Part shown: piece by piece, positions 44,166-54,203 of the stretch
Layout: each line of letters begins with the position of its first letter
How positions within the stretch are numbered: the first letter of the stretch is position 1
DNA from: Corynebacterium sp. SCR221107
Lineage (GTDB): Bacteria; Actinomycetota; Actinomycetes; Mycobacteriales; Mycobacteriaceae
Length of the DNA stretch: 64,000 bases
NCBI RefSeq assembly: GCF_027886475.1
Contig: NZ_CP115670.1
Location: forward strand, 2,976,001-3,040,000
Direction: 5' to 3'
Notes under the pieces: generated by a model
What the model saw: the letters and a program-made list of their open reading frames with translations, nothing else
What the model was told of the DNA's origin: nothing
Database searches by the model: none
Position numbers and translations under genes: made by a program

Positions 44166-47089
44166 GCCACGACTTTACGCCGAAGGCCACCACAAGGTCT
44201 TTTCCGGCAACCCGCGCCGCGCGGCTAGGTTCGGCGTTGTTAGGCACGGCGATGGCCGGCAGCGCCATCTTCGGTATCGGAATTCCTGCCCCCGCCAGCG
44301 CCGACGCCCTCCTGCAATCGCCTAACGACGACATTGCGCGCGACCGTTGGATCAACCCCAATCTTCGCGCGGAGGAGACCGACTCCGAACTGGCCATGGA
44401 GCTGACCGAGGTGCCCTCGGCGATCACGCTGGGGGATCAACTCGTGCTGGCCATGAAGGTCACCAACAACGGTGAGGACACCATCAAGGCCACCGATCTC
44501 ACCATCCTTTCCCTGCACGCGGATGCCGAGGCAACGGTCACCCAAGCCCGGCGCGTGCTCACCAGCGATCCGTCCGCCTTCCCCTATCCCGCCACCGCCG
44601 ACGTGGCCGGCGGACCTGGCGATCTCAGCGAACAGTCCATCCCGCCCGGGCAAAGTATCGAGCTGTCATTGACCATCCCCACCGCCGTGGGGGCTCAGGG
44701 CAGCTTTGAGCTGCAGGGACCCGGCTTTTATCCAGTCATGATCGGTGTGAGCGACGGTGTCAACCGCGTCTCCAACCGGTTCTTGCTCTCCGTCGTCGAT
44801 CGTGCGTCCAGTACTGCTGACGGGAACAGTTCCGCCGACGGCCCCAGCGCCATTTCCGACACCGCCGCCGCGACCGACGGCGTGGGAGATGGTGGCGTCG
44901 ATGGGGATGACGCCACCACCCAGCCAGAGCAGGCGACTTCTTTGAGCCTGGTGTACCCGCTGACCGCCAACGTGGATATCGTCGCCGGCGAAACGGGGGA
45001 GGCGCCGGAACAGGCGCCGCTGATTCTTTCGAGCGAGCAACTGGCCGCCCAGCTTCGCGAGGGCGGGCGCATCGATACCCTCGTCGATTCCTACAAAGAG
45101 GCCACCGACAAAAGCCCCCAACTGGCGCAGGCTGCCTGCCTCGCCTTGGATCCACAGCTTGTCGACGCCCTCTCACGCATGTCCCAGGGTTATTCCGTGG
45201 CTAAGGAGCGACCCAGCTCTGTTTCCCAGAAGCGTCGCCTGCGCGATTCCTGGGGTACTACCACCGAGGCGATCGATTCCACCCCGGGCACCGGCCAAGA
45301 TGATGCGAAGCGAATCCTCGGCGAGCTCACCGAGATCGTTGCCGACTCCTGCGTGGTGGCCCTTCCCTGGGCTAACGCCGAGATCAATGCCGTGGCCGCC
45401 ACCAATAATCAATGGCTCGTACAAGAAGCGCTGGTGCGTGGGCAATCCACGATCACTGAGATCTTGGGCGTGCGTCCGCTCGACAACGTCGTAATAACCC
45501 CGAGCGGATACGTCACAGAAAAGACCGCCCCCCAGCTGGCGTGGGCGGATTCCGCTAGTACCACGGCCGCAGGCGGCATCGATGAACTGTGGCTGCAATC
45601 GACACAGGCGCCGCAGGGTGGCCAGGGTGCAGATGCGGGCCAGCTAACGGGTGAGCAATCGGCCCAAGGTGCGGTGGAATCGAGCCTCGATGACCCCGGC
45701 GCGCAGGCTAACGCCGATACAGCGGGTGTTGCTGGCCAGTCTGGTTCCACTCCACCGACCCCGACGAGCCCGGTGCGGGTGCTGGTTTCCGACAACAGCG
45801 TGTGGGGAGTCACCGAGTCGGGGCGTTTCTCCGACCTAGGCTCCGGACTAACCGGGGTCAGCTACTCCGGGTCGCTCGTGGCCACCCTGGCCGCTACCGG
45901 TTCCAACCCCGATACCGTCGGCTATAGCAGCATGGACACCCGCATCGATCCGCGGATGGATTCCGAGGCCGCGCGCAACGCTACCGCCAACTCCGCCCTG
46001 CGCCAGTCTGTTGCCGAGTCGGGGGGCCAAGAGCCCGTGCTGGCGATGCTGCCCGCGTCGATGACCTCCGGTACCGAAATCCTCAGCACCGCCGCCAACC
46101 TGCTGGAATCCGGCGAAGCCAGCCCCTTATCCTTGGAAAGCTATCTCACCCCAACCCCGGAGCAGTCCGGCGAGTTGGCTCAGGATGCTTCATGGGCCAC
46201 AGACACCGACCGCTTCGGCGCGCCTTTCGACGATCCGACCGTGGTCTCCGATACTGAGATCCTGCGCGCCCAGCAGCAGGCAGGCTACATCGACGACCTC
46301 ACCGCGCTGATGATCAACGACCCACAGGTCGCACTCACACCCTATGGATTTACCAGGCCGCTTCGCCAGGACCTCCTGCGAACCTTGCGCTACACCGGAC
46401 GCAACTCGATCGAGTCCTACGATGAGCGCACGAGGCAATCCAACGCCAATCTCAACCTCAACCGGGAGACTCTCACCGAGCTGCGCAGCTCGGTGGCCTT
46501 ATTGCCACCGGGCAACGTCTACACCCGCATCTCGCAATCTTCCCCGCTGCTGATCGTGGCGCAAAACGGGCTGCCGCTTCCGGTGGATGCGCGCATCCGA
46601 TACATCGGGCCGGACGGTTCCACGATCTATACCCCCAGCCCGCTGATCATCCCGGCGAAGGGTTCGATCACCGTGACGATGACCGCCGATTTGCCCACCG
46701 ACTCCGGCCGCACCGACTTGTCGCTGTGGCTTGCCACCCCGCAGGATGCGGCCATTTCCACCCCGGTGGAGATCGGCGTGCAAACCCGCTCTGGCCTCCT
46801 GGGCACCTCCGGCACGGCGGCGATTGTGGTGCTGGGATTGCTGGCATTGATGTTCGGCCGAATCTTTTTCAAACGCCGTCGCGCCGCCGCCAGGCCAGGT
46901 GCTAGCACCGGCATGCCACGTGCGACCAGGGCTGGATCGGGGACTGCCACCGGCACCGCCACCGGACCAGTGGGCGCGCACCGCGCGGAAGGTTCCGGGC
47001 GCAGCCAGCGGTCCCAACCGCGAGGAAACCTCGGAGACGACGATCCGGAGGCCCCGGATCATCCCGACGGTCCCCAAGAACCCGGCTGA
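44162..47089 (+). CDS. DUF6049 exported membrane protein upstream of murJ
   Basis: A 975-residue protein: signal peptide (to about residue 45, PAPASADA), a large extracellular part with low-complexity Ser/Thr/Gly/Asp stretches at about 215-260 and 480-540, one helix near the C-terminus (AAIVVLGLLALMFGRIFF) and an Arg-rich cytoplasmic tail. It corresponds to mycobacterial Rv3909, always next to murJ. A role in lipid II export or its control is guessed from context only. GTG 44162 overlaps the Nudix stop (GTGA). Confidence 0.85.
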   Translation: MSHDFTPKATTRSFPATRAARLGSALLGTAMAGSAIFGIGIPAPASADALLQSPNDDIARDRWINPNLRAEETDSELAMELTEVPSAITLGDQLVLAMKVTNNGEDTIKATDLTILSLHADAEATVTQARRVLTSDPSAFPYPATADVAGGPGDLSEQSIPPGQSIELSLTIPTAVGAQGSFELQGPGFYPVMIGVSDGVNRVSNRFLLSVVDRASSTADGNSSADGPSAISDTAAATDGVGDGGVDGDDATTQPEQATSLSLVYPLTANVDIVAGETGEAPEQAPLILSSEQLAAQLREGGRIDTLVDSYKEATDKSPQLAQAACLALDPQLVDALSRMSQGYSVAKERPSSVSQKRRLRDSWGTTTEAIDSTPGTGQDDAKRILGELTEIVADSCVVALPWANAEINAVAATNNQWLVQEALVRGQSTITEILGVRPLDNVVITPSGYVTEKTAPQLAWADSASTTAAGGIDELWLQSTQAPQGGQGADAGQLTGEQSAQGAVESSLDDPGAQANADTAGVAGQSGSTPPTPTSPVRVLVSDNSVWGVTESGRFSDLGSGLTGVSYSGSLVATLAATGSNPDTVGYSSMDTRIDPRMDSEAARNATANSALRQSVAESGGQEPVLAMLPASMTSGTEILSTAANLLESGEASPLSLESYLTPTPEQSGELAQDASWATDTDRFGAPFDDPTVVSDTEILRAQQQAGYIDDLTALMINDPQVALTPYGFTRPLRQDLLRTLRYTGRNSIESYDERTRQSNANLNLNRETLTELRSSVALLPPGNVYTRISQSSPLLIVAQNGLPLPVDARIRYIGPDGSTIYTPSPLIIPAKGSITVTMTADLPTDSGRTDLSLWLATPQDAAISTPVEIGVQTRSGLLGTSGTAAIVVLGLLALMFGRIFFKRRRAAARPGASTGMPRATRAGSGTATGTATGPVGAHRAEGSGRSQRSQPRGNLGDDDPEAPDHPDGPQEPG

Positions 47090-47347
47090 TGAGCCGCCGC
47101 TTATTTTCGGCCAATAAACAAGGGCGCACCTTCTTTGGTTGCCACCACCGCGTGCGACCTAGTGGGGCGCCCTTTGCAGTCTCATCACGGCTTGGGATCC
47201 AAGCAGCTGATCCATTCCACCGATAACCCCCATTCTTTCTCCATTTCACATCCCAACCGTCCCCAGCCACGAGACAGTGTCCTAAGGCCGACTCGTGGCG
47301 CAGACAAAGGGGATGGGACTTCCACCTCGAAGGAAGGACGATTCCTC

Positions 47348-50300
47348 GTGAACGATCGGGTTCAACCCCCATCTCAGCCTTCGCCCGGCCGGCGCCACCG
47401 CTTCAAGCAGGCGCCCAGCCCGGCGCCAGTGCCCGACCGCGCGCCGCAGCCGGCGCAAGAAACTCATGCAACTGCAGAAGATAAGTCGCTGTTGAAGGCG
47501 ACCGCGCCAGGCCGCAACCACAGTCAGCCACGTGAGAGGGCGGGCGTCGATAAGCACACGCACGCAACCGGCACGGGCACTGCCGAGCAAGGCCCTACGC
47601 CCCAGGCCGCCTTTGATACTGCCGCGCAGGCAAGCACGGCTGCAGGAACCGCCACCGGGACGGCGACGGCAACACAGGATGCTGATTCCGCCACGTCGCA
47701 CGATACGAGCGATAGCGACGTCGTTCGCTCGACCGGATCGATGGCTATCGCGACGCTGATCTCGCGCCTGACCGGCTTTCTGCGCAACGTCCTCATCGTG
47801 ACCACGCTAGGCCCGGCGATCTCATCGGCGTTCAACGTGGCCAACACCCTGCCTAACCTGATCACCGAGATCGTGCTCGGCGCGGTGCTCACCTCGCTGG
47901 TGGTGCCGGTGCTGGTGCGCGCAGAAAAGGAAGACCCCGACCGCGGCGAAAGATTCATCCGGCAGCTTTTCACGCTGGCCACCACGCTGCTGGGCGTCAT
48001 CACCATCGTGTCTGTTATCGGCGCGCCCTGGCTGACCCGGCTCATGCTCTCCTCCGAGGGCAAAGTCAACGTGGTGCAGGCCTCCAGCTTCGCCTACCTG
48101 CTCTTGCCGCAGATCATCTTCTATGGACTGTTCGCGCTACTGATGGCCGTGCTCAACACCAAAAACGTGTTCCGCCCGGGCGCGTGGGCACCGGTAGTCA
48201 ACAACATCATCGTGCTTGTCGTGCTGGTTGCCTACAAGCTCGTACCAGGCGAACTCAACCCCTCGGCGCCCTCGCCCGTCAGCGACCCTCACGTGTTGCT
48301 TTTGGGTTTGGGCACCACCTTGGGCGTGGTCGTGCAAATGCTCATCATGGTGCCACCCATCCGGCGAGCGGGAATCTCGCTCAAGCCGCTGTGGGGCATC
48401 GATGATCGCCTCAAGCAGTTCGGTGGCATGGCACTAGCCATCGTCGTCTACGTCGCCATTTCTCAGCTGGGCTATACCATCACCACCCGCATCGCCTCGG
48501 CAGCCGACGAGGCCGCCCCCAACATCTACCAGCAAGCCTGGCTGCTGCTGCAGGTGCCCTACGGCATCATCGGCGTGACCCTACTGACCGCCATCATGCC
48601 ACGGCTGTCGCGCAATGCCGCCGACGGTGATGACAAGGCCGTGGTCGGCGACCTTATTCTGGGATCGAAGCTGACCTTCTTGGCCTTGATCCCGATCGTG
48701 GTGTTTTTCACCGCCTTCGGCAAACCCATCGCCACCGGGCTTTTTGCCTACGGCGCCTTCCCGGAGCACTCCGCCGGCATTCTCGGCATGACCTTGAGCT
48801 TCTCCGCGTTTACGCTGCTGCCGTATGCCATGGTGCTGCTGCACCTACGCGTGTTTTACGCCCGCGAGGACGCCTGGACGCCGACATTTATCATCGCAGG
48901 CATCACCGTCACCAAGGTCGCCTTGTCCTGGCTGGCACCGAAGGTAGCGTCCTCACCGGAGGACGTCGTGGTGCTGCTGGGCGCCGCCAATGGTTTCGGC
49001 TTCGTTGCTGGCGCCGTGATCGGCGGATTCCTGCTGCGCCGCAAGCTGGGCTCGCTCGGTACCGCCACCATCGCCCGCACCAGCGCCTGGGCCTTCGGCG
49101 CCTCTCTGATTGGCGTGGCCGTTGCCCTGGTCGTGGACTGGCTGCTGACCTTCGTTTCCCGTCCGCTCTTTGAGCACTTCGGCTCCGCCACGCATGTGAT
49201 TCACCTCGTTATCGGCGGCATCGTCTTCCTGATTGTCACCGGATTATTGCTCTCGCGCTCCGGACTTGCTGAGGTCAACACCGTCGGCCAGGCCCTTACC
49301 CGCATCCCGGGCATGAGCCGCATCATCAAAGTGCAGGCCCCCGTGGCGCCCGAGGCCGCAGGCACCGGAGCCGGTCACGGTGTGGGCACCGACGCCCGCG
49401 TCAACGCCACCGCGGAAGCCCTGGCATTCGAATCCGAATTCAACGCCTCCCCGGTGCCACCGCCGATGTCGGCCGGAGTGGTGCGCGGACCGCGTCTGAT
49501 CCCCGGCGCGGAGGTCTCCGACGGCCGCTTCCGTCTGCTGGCCGATCACGGTTCCGTACCGGGCGCGCGCTTCTGGCAGGCGCGGGAGAAGGCCACCGGC
49601 AGGGAAGTGGCGCTGACGTTTGTCGACACCACTGGCATGGCCCCGCAGGCCGCCGCCAGCCCCCAGGATGCCGCCTTCGAGGCCTCCGAGGTTGCCCGCC
49701 GCACGACGGCGCTGGCCAACCTGAATCTAGTGGCAGTGGCGCCGAATATTGAAACCATCCCGTATCGCACGGGTACCCTCGTCGTGGCCGATTGGGTGCC
49801 GGGGCGTTCATTGGCCTCGGTTGCCGCGATGCACCCCGATCCGCTTCCCGCCGCCGCGGCACTGGTGCCGTTAGCGCAGGCGGTCACCACCGCCTTCGAT
49901 CACATGACCTTGCTGGGCCTGGATAACCGTGCCCGCATCCGGATCTCCACGCAAGGCGTTGCAACTCTTGCCTTCCCGGCTGTCTTGTCCGGCGCCACCC
50001 ACAGCCGCGATCTGCAGTCCATCCGCGCGATGCTCACTCAGCTCATCCCAGACGCTGGTACAGACGAACAGGTCGCCGACCTGCTTTCCTCAAGCGCCGA
50101 GGATCTGCCCGGCAAGCTGCTTGCCCTTGCGGGGCAGTCGCCGTCCTCGCGTTCCGACGCCGCCAGCGCCGCAGCACCGGGCGTCGCCGCGCCGGCTTCC
50201 TCCACCACCGAGCCAGACCGCACGCGGGAAGAAAACGCCGACGAGGGCGATCTGGTGGGCGTCGGCAAGCGCACTAAGGCAAGCGCTGATGACCCCACTG

Positions 50301-51043
50301 ATGCAAGCGGCGGTAGCGCAGAAGCGCCGCTGGAGGCCCTCGCGATTTCCGAGGAATCCACCCCGCGCCCGCAGCACCGTCCCGGCTTCGGCTCCAAGGG
50401 CTACTCGCGCGGTGCCGTGGGCCTTCTAGGGGCCGCCGCGGTCATCATCGTGATCATCGCCGCCGCGATCACCGCCTACCTCGTCAGCATCTTCGGCGCC
50501 AAGGATCCGGCCACCCCGCTCAACTCCGAGTCGATCACCGGCGACACCTCTGCTGCCGCAGCCCCGCAGATCGTCTATCCCGTGGCCTCGATTGCGATGA
50601 TCGGCACCGCCGACCAACAGGCCACGGCCACCGTCGACAAGGATCCCACCACGTCCTGGCCGATCAGCGACCAGGCCTCCCTCGTGCTGACTTCGAACAC
50701 CCCAGGCCGACTGGAGGCGGTGGTCATCTCCACGACCACGGACTCCGCGTTCAGTCTCAAGGTCTACGGACTACCGGCACATACCGCTCAAAGCGCGCAG
50801 GCCACCACCGACACGGCCGAAGTGCTTGACCAGACAGCACCCAGCGTGCCCACTAGCGTTGCCACCAGCGATATCTCCTCCTTGAAGGATCTGCCGCTGC
50901 TTGCCGACAAGCAGCTCAACTCACTGCAGTCCACCGTCTCGCTTGGCGGACAACACAACCTAGCCGGTGTGGTGCTCGTCATCGACAACGCCGACACCTC
51001 AGTCAGCAACGCCATCTCGGAAATCACGCTGGTTGGTAGCTAA
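47348..51043 (+). CDS. murJ: lipid II flippase MurJ with pseudokinase and extracellular domain
   Basis: About 1231 residues. An N-terminal disordered part of about 125 residues precedes 14 or so helices of the MviN/MurJ core (SMAIATLISRLTGFLRNVLI, FNVANTLPNLITEI) that flips lipid II for peptidoglycan synthesis. A pseudokinase follows (about 715-900; GAEVSDGRFRLLADHGSVPG, EVALTFVD), then a disordered linker, one helix (about 1025-1050) and an extracellular discoidin-like domain. Mycobacterial MviN has the same plan, where phosphorylation of the pseudokinase recruits FhaA. GTG 47348 follows GGAAGGA; the frame opens at 47135, and that extra part is unsupported. Confidence 0.92.
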   Translation: MNDRVQPPSQPSPGRRHRFKQAPSPAPVPDRAPQPAQETHATAEDKSLLKATAPGRNHSQPRERAGVDKHTHATGTGTAEQGPTPQAAFDTAAQASTAAGTATGTATATQDADSATSHDTSDSDVVRSTGSMAIATLISRLTGFLRNVLIVTTLGPAISSAFNVANTLPNLITEIVLGAVLTSLVVPVLVRAEKEDPDRGERFIRQLFTLATTLLGVITIVSVIGAPWLTRLMLSSEGKVNVVQASSFAYLLLPQIIFYGLFALLMAVLNTKNVFRPGAWAPVVNNIIVLVVLVAYKLVPGELNPSAPSPVSDPHVLLLGLGTTLGVVVQMLIMVPPIRRAGISLKPLWGIDDRLKQFGGMALAIVVYVAISQLGYTITTRIASAADEAAPNIYQQAWLLLQVPYGIIGVTLLTAIMPRLSRNAADGDDKAVVGDLILGSKLTFLALIPIVVFFTAFGKPIATGLFAYGAFPEHSAGILGMTLSFSAFTLLPYAMVLLHLRVFYAREDAWTPTFIIAGITVTKVALSWLAPKVASSPEDVVVLLGAANGFGFVAGAVIGGFLLRRKLGSLGTATIARTSAWAFGASLIGVAVALVVDWLLTFVSRPLFEHFGSATHVIHLVIGGIVFLIVTGLLLSRSGLAEVNTVGQALTRIPGMSRIIKVQAPVAPEAAGTGAGHGVGTDARVNATAEALAFESEFNASPVPPPMSAGVVRGPRLIPGAEVSDGRFRLLADHGSVPGARFWQAREKATGREVALTFVDTTGMAPQAAASPQDAAFEASEVARRTTALANLNLVAVAPNIETIPYRTGTLVVADWVPGRSLASVAAMHPDPLPAAAALVPLAQAVTTAFDHMTLLGLDNRARIRISTQGVATLAFPAVLSGATHSRDLQSIRAMLTQLIPDAGTDEQVADLLSSSAEDLPGKLLALAGQSPSSRSDAASAAAPGVAAPASSTTEPDRTREENADEGDLVGVGKRTKASADDPTDASGGSAEAPLEALAISEESTPRPQHRPGFGSKGYSRGAVGLLGAAAVIIVIIAAAITAYLVSIFGAKDPATPLNSESITGDTSAAAAPQIVYPVASIAMIGTADQQATATVDKDPTTSWPISDQASLVLTSNTPGRLEAVVISTTTDSAFSLKVYGLPAHTAQSAQATTDTAEVLDQTAPSVPTSVATSDISSLKDLPLLADKQLNSLQSTVSLGGQHNLAGVVLVIDNADTSVSNAISEITLVGS

Positions 51044-51071
51044 AAGCGCACGACGATCCGCGCGGCGTTGG

Positions 51072-51189
51072 GACTCGTTGCTGGTGAAACATCAACGAGC
51101 CAGGTAAGTGACTGGATTCAGTCGCTTGACTGCTACCGGAAAGGATTGCTCGCCGGGGATTGCATGCCACATGCAGTCCCCGGTTTTTT
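51072..51189 (+). ncRNA. structured RNA or 3' UTR with three hairpins after murJ
   Basis: Three stems in a row: CTCGTTG/CAACGAG (51074-51080, 51093-51099), AAGTGACTG/CAGTCGCTT (51106-51114, 51119-51127; nine pairs, loop GATT) and a terminator stem of 13 pairs (51153-51165 with 51171-51183) ending in six T. It starts 30 bases after the murJ stop. It could be a small RNA, a processed 3' UTR, or simply a terminator with extra structure. Confidence 0.5.
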
Positions 51190-51575
51190 GCTGCCTGCAT
51201 CACTTTCCGGCACGGTCCTTGTGGGTAGTGACCGTGGGAGCGGATTCTTAACAATCGCTTACAGCCGGTGCCGTGGCAGGCTACAAATCTGAATACATGC
51301 TTTGTCATTCGTTTCCTTCGCGCGCATCGATGAACAGATAGACGGCTCATGCCAGGAACAAGGTTGTCAACTTTAGTTGACAACGAGGGCCCAAAGATCC
51401 GCCTATTTTCGAGTTCATACCCCGCGGGCATGCTCGAGCAGGCGCCACCCACGTCAGCCTGGTGACCGGCGGGTGGGTGCCACCCGCGCCCCGCACACTC
51501 AATACCGCACAGGAGCCGCATATCCGTACCTAGCCGTCGTGCCGTTGTGACAAGCATTCGGCGCAAGACACCGAA
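51190..51575. other. region upstream of sigM
   Basis: About 385 bases with no gene seen. TTGTCAACTTTAGTTGACAA at 51363-51382 is a perfect 20-bp palindrome, a good operator candidate about 195 bases before sigM. The promoter is probably between this and 51575. Confidence 0.45.
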
Positions 51576-52298
51576 ATGAAGAGCACCATGAGCCAAACCA
51601 GCAACCAACGGGCACCGTTTTCCACTGCCTGTACGCAGCCACCACCGCCAGGCAGGGTGATCACCCCGGCGTTCACGACCAAGCCCACGGAGTACCTATC
51701 CAAGCTTGGAAATACTGTTATCACCACGCCGGATGACGTACTCATCCAGCAATTCCTCGCGGGAGATCACTACTCCTTCAATGACCTCGTCGCCAAGCAT
51801 TACCGCCGCGTGTGGTTTATTGCCAAACGCTATACCGACACACTCGAAGAGGCCTCGGATGTCCTTCATGATGGACTGCTGAAGGCCTACCATAAGATCC
51901 ACCTGTTCCAAGGAAACTCCAGCTTCGGAACGTGGCTACACAGGCTCGTGGTCAACAACGCCCACGATCTCTACAACAAGCGTCGCAACCATGACACCAA
52001 CGTCACCATCAACAACGCTGAGGCCACCCCGCACATTGACCGGGCACTCAGCCACGACCCGACCCCAGACCTCAACCTGTCCATAGCGATTCGAATGGCA
52101 CTCAATGGCCTCAGCTGCGACCATCGTAACGCCATCATGCTGGTTGACTTCCTCGACTATGACCTCGACCGCGCGGCGGAACAGTTGGGGGTCAAGGAAG
52201 GAACGATCAAATCCAGGCGGGCACGTGCACGCCAACAGCTGCGCACCCAACTGAGCGAGGAGGCCGAGGAGGCATTCAAGGACACGCCATCTGACTAA
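51576..52298 (+). CDS. sigM: ECF sigma factor SigM
   Basis: A 240-residue ECF sigma factor. Region 2 reads FNDLVAKHYRRVWFIAKRYT and SDVLHDGLLKAYHKIHLFQG; region 4 reads AAEQLGVKEGTIKSRRARAR. In C. glutamicum SigM controls disulphide-stress genes including the thioredoxin system next to it. About 50 extra N-terminal residues precede region 2 (Pro/Thr-rich), longer than usual; a later start is possible. No anti-sigma gene follows: trxB and trxA come next, as in relatives. Confidence 0.9.
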   Translation: MKSTMSQTSNQRAPFSTACTQPPPPGRVITPAFTTKPTEYLSKLGNTVITTPDDVLIQQFLAGDHYSFNDLVAKHYRRVWFIAKRYTDTLEEASDVLHDGLLKAYHKIHLFQGNSSFGTWLHRLVVNNAHDLYNKRRNHDTNVTINNAEATPHIDRALSHDPTPDLNLSIAIRMALNGLSCDHRNAIMLVDFLDYDLDRAAEQLGVKEGTIKSRRARARQQLRTQLSEEAEEAFKDTPSD

Positions 52299-52321
52299 CT
52301 CACATACTTTCAATTATGGCT

Positions 52322-52348
52322 GCCTCCAGCCCGTTGCTGGAGGCTTCT
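52322..52348 (+). terminator. terminator after sigM
   Basis: GCCTCCAG (52322-52329) pairs with CTGGAGGC (52337-52344), followed by TTCTC. Weak T-run; 23 bases after the stop. Confidence 0.6.
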
Positions 52349-52570
52349 CACACCTGCGTTATCCATCAGCGTCGGCTGTCCGCGGCGATCAGGCAGTGGC
52401 CTTCTAAGGCCATCCTCGTACTGTTTCGACAAGGGAGTCGGCGCTGCCTTGTTGCTTCGGGCGTCATCGCTGGCAGTGGGAAAACATGCCGCCAGGGGCG
52501 GGGAGAGGGAATTAAACTCCCACATTCGCCGTTGCTTGACTAAGAGTTACACCCCTGCGGCCACTAGACT

Positions 52571-52591
52571 AAAGGCCGCAGACTGGCCTTT
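52571..52591 (+). promoter_or_regulatory. hairpin in the trxB leader
   Basis: AAAGGCC-GCAGACT-GGCCTTT, a perfect 7-bp stem 46 bases before trxB. It may stabilise the mRNA or end a short transcript. The upstream part, 52349-52570, shows no gene. Confidence 0.35.
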
Positions 52592-52636
52592 CTACAAGGA
52601 AGGGCTACACACACCGTGAGGAAGGTTGAACCACCT

Positions 52637-53572
52637 ATGTCCGAGGCTCCAGCGATCCACGACGTTGCCATCATCGGCTCTGGCCCCGCAGGCTACACCG
52701 CAGCACTGTACGCAGCACGCGCCGAGCTTAAGCCCATCGTCTTTGAAGGCATCGAATTCGGCGGATCCCTGATGACCACGACCGAGGTCGAAAACTTCCC
52801 CGGTTTCCCCGAGGGCATCATGGGTCCGGATCTGATGGACAAGATGCGTGCCCAGGCCGAGCGTTTCGGTGCCGACCTGCGCATGGAGTTGGTCACCAAG
52901 GTTGAGCTCGAAGGTGACATCAAGAAGATCTGGGTCGATGACGCCGAGTATCAGGCACGCGCGGTCATCCTGGCCACCGGTTCCGCACCGCGCTACATCG
53001 GCGCACCGGGTGAGCAGGATCTTCTGGGTCGCGGCGTGTCCGCGTGCGCGACCTGCGACGGCTTCTTCTTCAAGGGACATGACATCGCCGTCGTCGGCGG
53101 CGGTGACTCCGCGATGGAGGAGGCCATCTTCCTTACCAAGTTCGCTAACTCCGTGACCATCATTCACCGCCGCGAGGAGTTCCGCGCCTCCGCGATCATG
53201 TTGGCCCGCGCCAAGGAAAATGACAAGATCCGCTTCCTGACCAACAAGACGGTTTCCAAAGTCTTGGGCGAGAGCACCGTCGCTGGCCTCGAGCTGACCG
53301 ACACCGTCACCGGCGAGACCTCCACCCTGGATGTGACCGCGATGTTCACCGCCATCGGTCACGATCCGCGTTCGGAAATGTTCAAAGACCAGATCGCCGT
53401 TGACGAGGCAGGCTACGTCATCGTCGAACAGCCATCCACCAAGACCTCTCTGCCGGGTGTATTCGCCATCGGCGACTTGGTTGACAACCACTACCAGCAG
53501 GCCATCACCGCCGCCGGTTCCGGCTGCCGTGGCGCCATCGACGCGGAGCACTACCTCGCAGAACTGGCCTAG
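52637..53572 (+). CDS. trxB: thioredoxin reductase
   Basis: A 311-residue flavoenzyme that reduces thioredoxin with NADPH. FAD site [19 protein letters not shown], redox-active pair CATCDG, NADPH site [14 protein letters not shown], and the C-terminal [23 protein letters not shown] 52637 has AGGAAGG at a good distance; GTG 52616 is an upstream alternative. It is 64 bases from trxA, and SigM control is likely. Confidence 0.96.
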   Translation: MSEAPAIHDVAIIGSGPAGYTAALYAARAELKPIVFEGIEFGGSLMTTTEVENFPGFPEGIMGPDLMDKMRAQAERFGADLRMELVTKVELEGDIKKIWVDDAEYQARAVILATGSAPRYIGAPGEQDLLGRGVSACATCDGFFFKGHDIAVVGGGDSAMEEAIFLTKFANSVTIIHRREEFRASAIMLARAKENDKIRFLTNKTVSKVLGESTVAGLELTDTVTGETSTLDVTAMFTAIGHDPRSEMFKDQIAVDEAGYVIVEQPSTKTSLPGVFAIGDLVDNHYQQAITAAGSGCRGAIDAEHYLAELA

Positions 53573-53636
53573 CCCACGACTTGGTGGTCTAGGATCATTT
53601 ACACTCACATCAAACTTTTAAGGAGCGCATTTTTTC

Positions 53637-53960
53637 ATGAGCACGCCAGTCAATGTTTCCGAGGAGACCTTCAAGTCCGTCGTCGTTGATTCCGATAAGC
53701 CAGTGCTGGTGGACTTCTGGGCGCAGTGGTGTGGACCGTGCCGCAAGCTCAGCCCTATTTTGGAAGAAATCGCCGCTGAGATGGGCGATCAGGTCACCGT
53801 GGCCAAGGTGGATGTGGATCAGGAGCGCAACTTGGGTGCGATGTTCCAGATCATGTCTATTCCAACGGTTCTGCTTTTCAAAGACGGGGAAAAAGTTTCC
53901 GAATTTGTTGGAGTTCGTCCTAAATCCGCTATTGTCGCGGAGCTCAACAAGCACCTCTAA
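53637..53960 (+). CDS. trxA: thioredoxin
   Basis: A 107-residue thioredoxin with the active site WCGPC at about residues 31-35, the cis-Pro in SIPTVLLF, and the buried Asp in VDFWAQ. Electron donor for reductases, reduced by the TrxB encoded upstream. The start follows AAGGAG at nine bases. Confidence 0.96.
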   Translation: MSTPVNVSEETFKSVVVDSDKPVLVDFWAQWCGPCRKLSPILEEIAAEMGDQVTVAKVDVDQERNLGAMFQIMSIPTVLLFKDGEKVSEFVGVRPKSAIVAELNKHL

Positions 53961-54203
53961 CTGGTAGTGTTGGGGAAAAGCAAAACAACTGAGAAAATAG
54001 TAAACTGCGCAGTGCGCACACCCTAGATTGTGGGGCAATGCCGAGCTTTAAAGATTCTTCGGCTTTTCATTGCAGCCACGGAGCCTTGATCGGGTGACGG
54101 TCCACAACCACTGTCACTCGGCAAGAGCGGTATTTTTCAAGTTGACCATGCAGTTTCCCACTTGCAGTTATCACATGGCGGATTCGAGGAGGAATGCACA
54201 AGC

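Noticed and set aside
52499..52560. tRNA-like sequence on the minus strand (GGGGTGTAACTC ... GGGAGTTTAATTCCC ... CTCCCC)
   Set aside because: The T-arm-like part looks right (loop GTTTAAT), but the acceptor pairs only partly, the D arm does not close, and the whole is about 59 bases with no anticodon arm. At most a relic.
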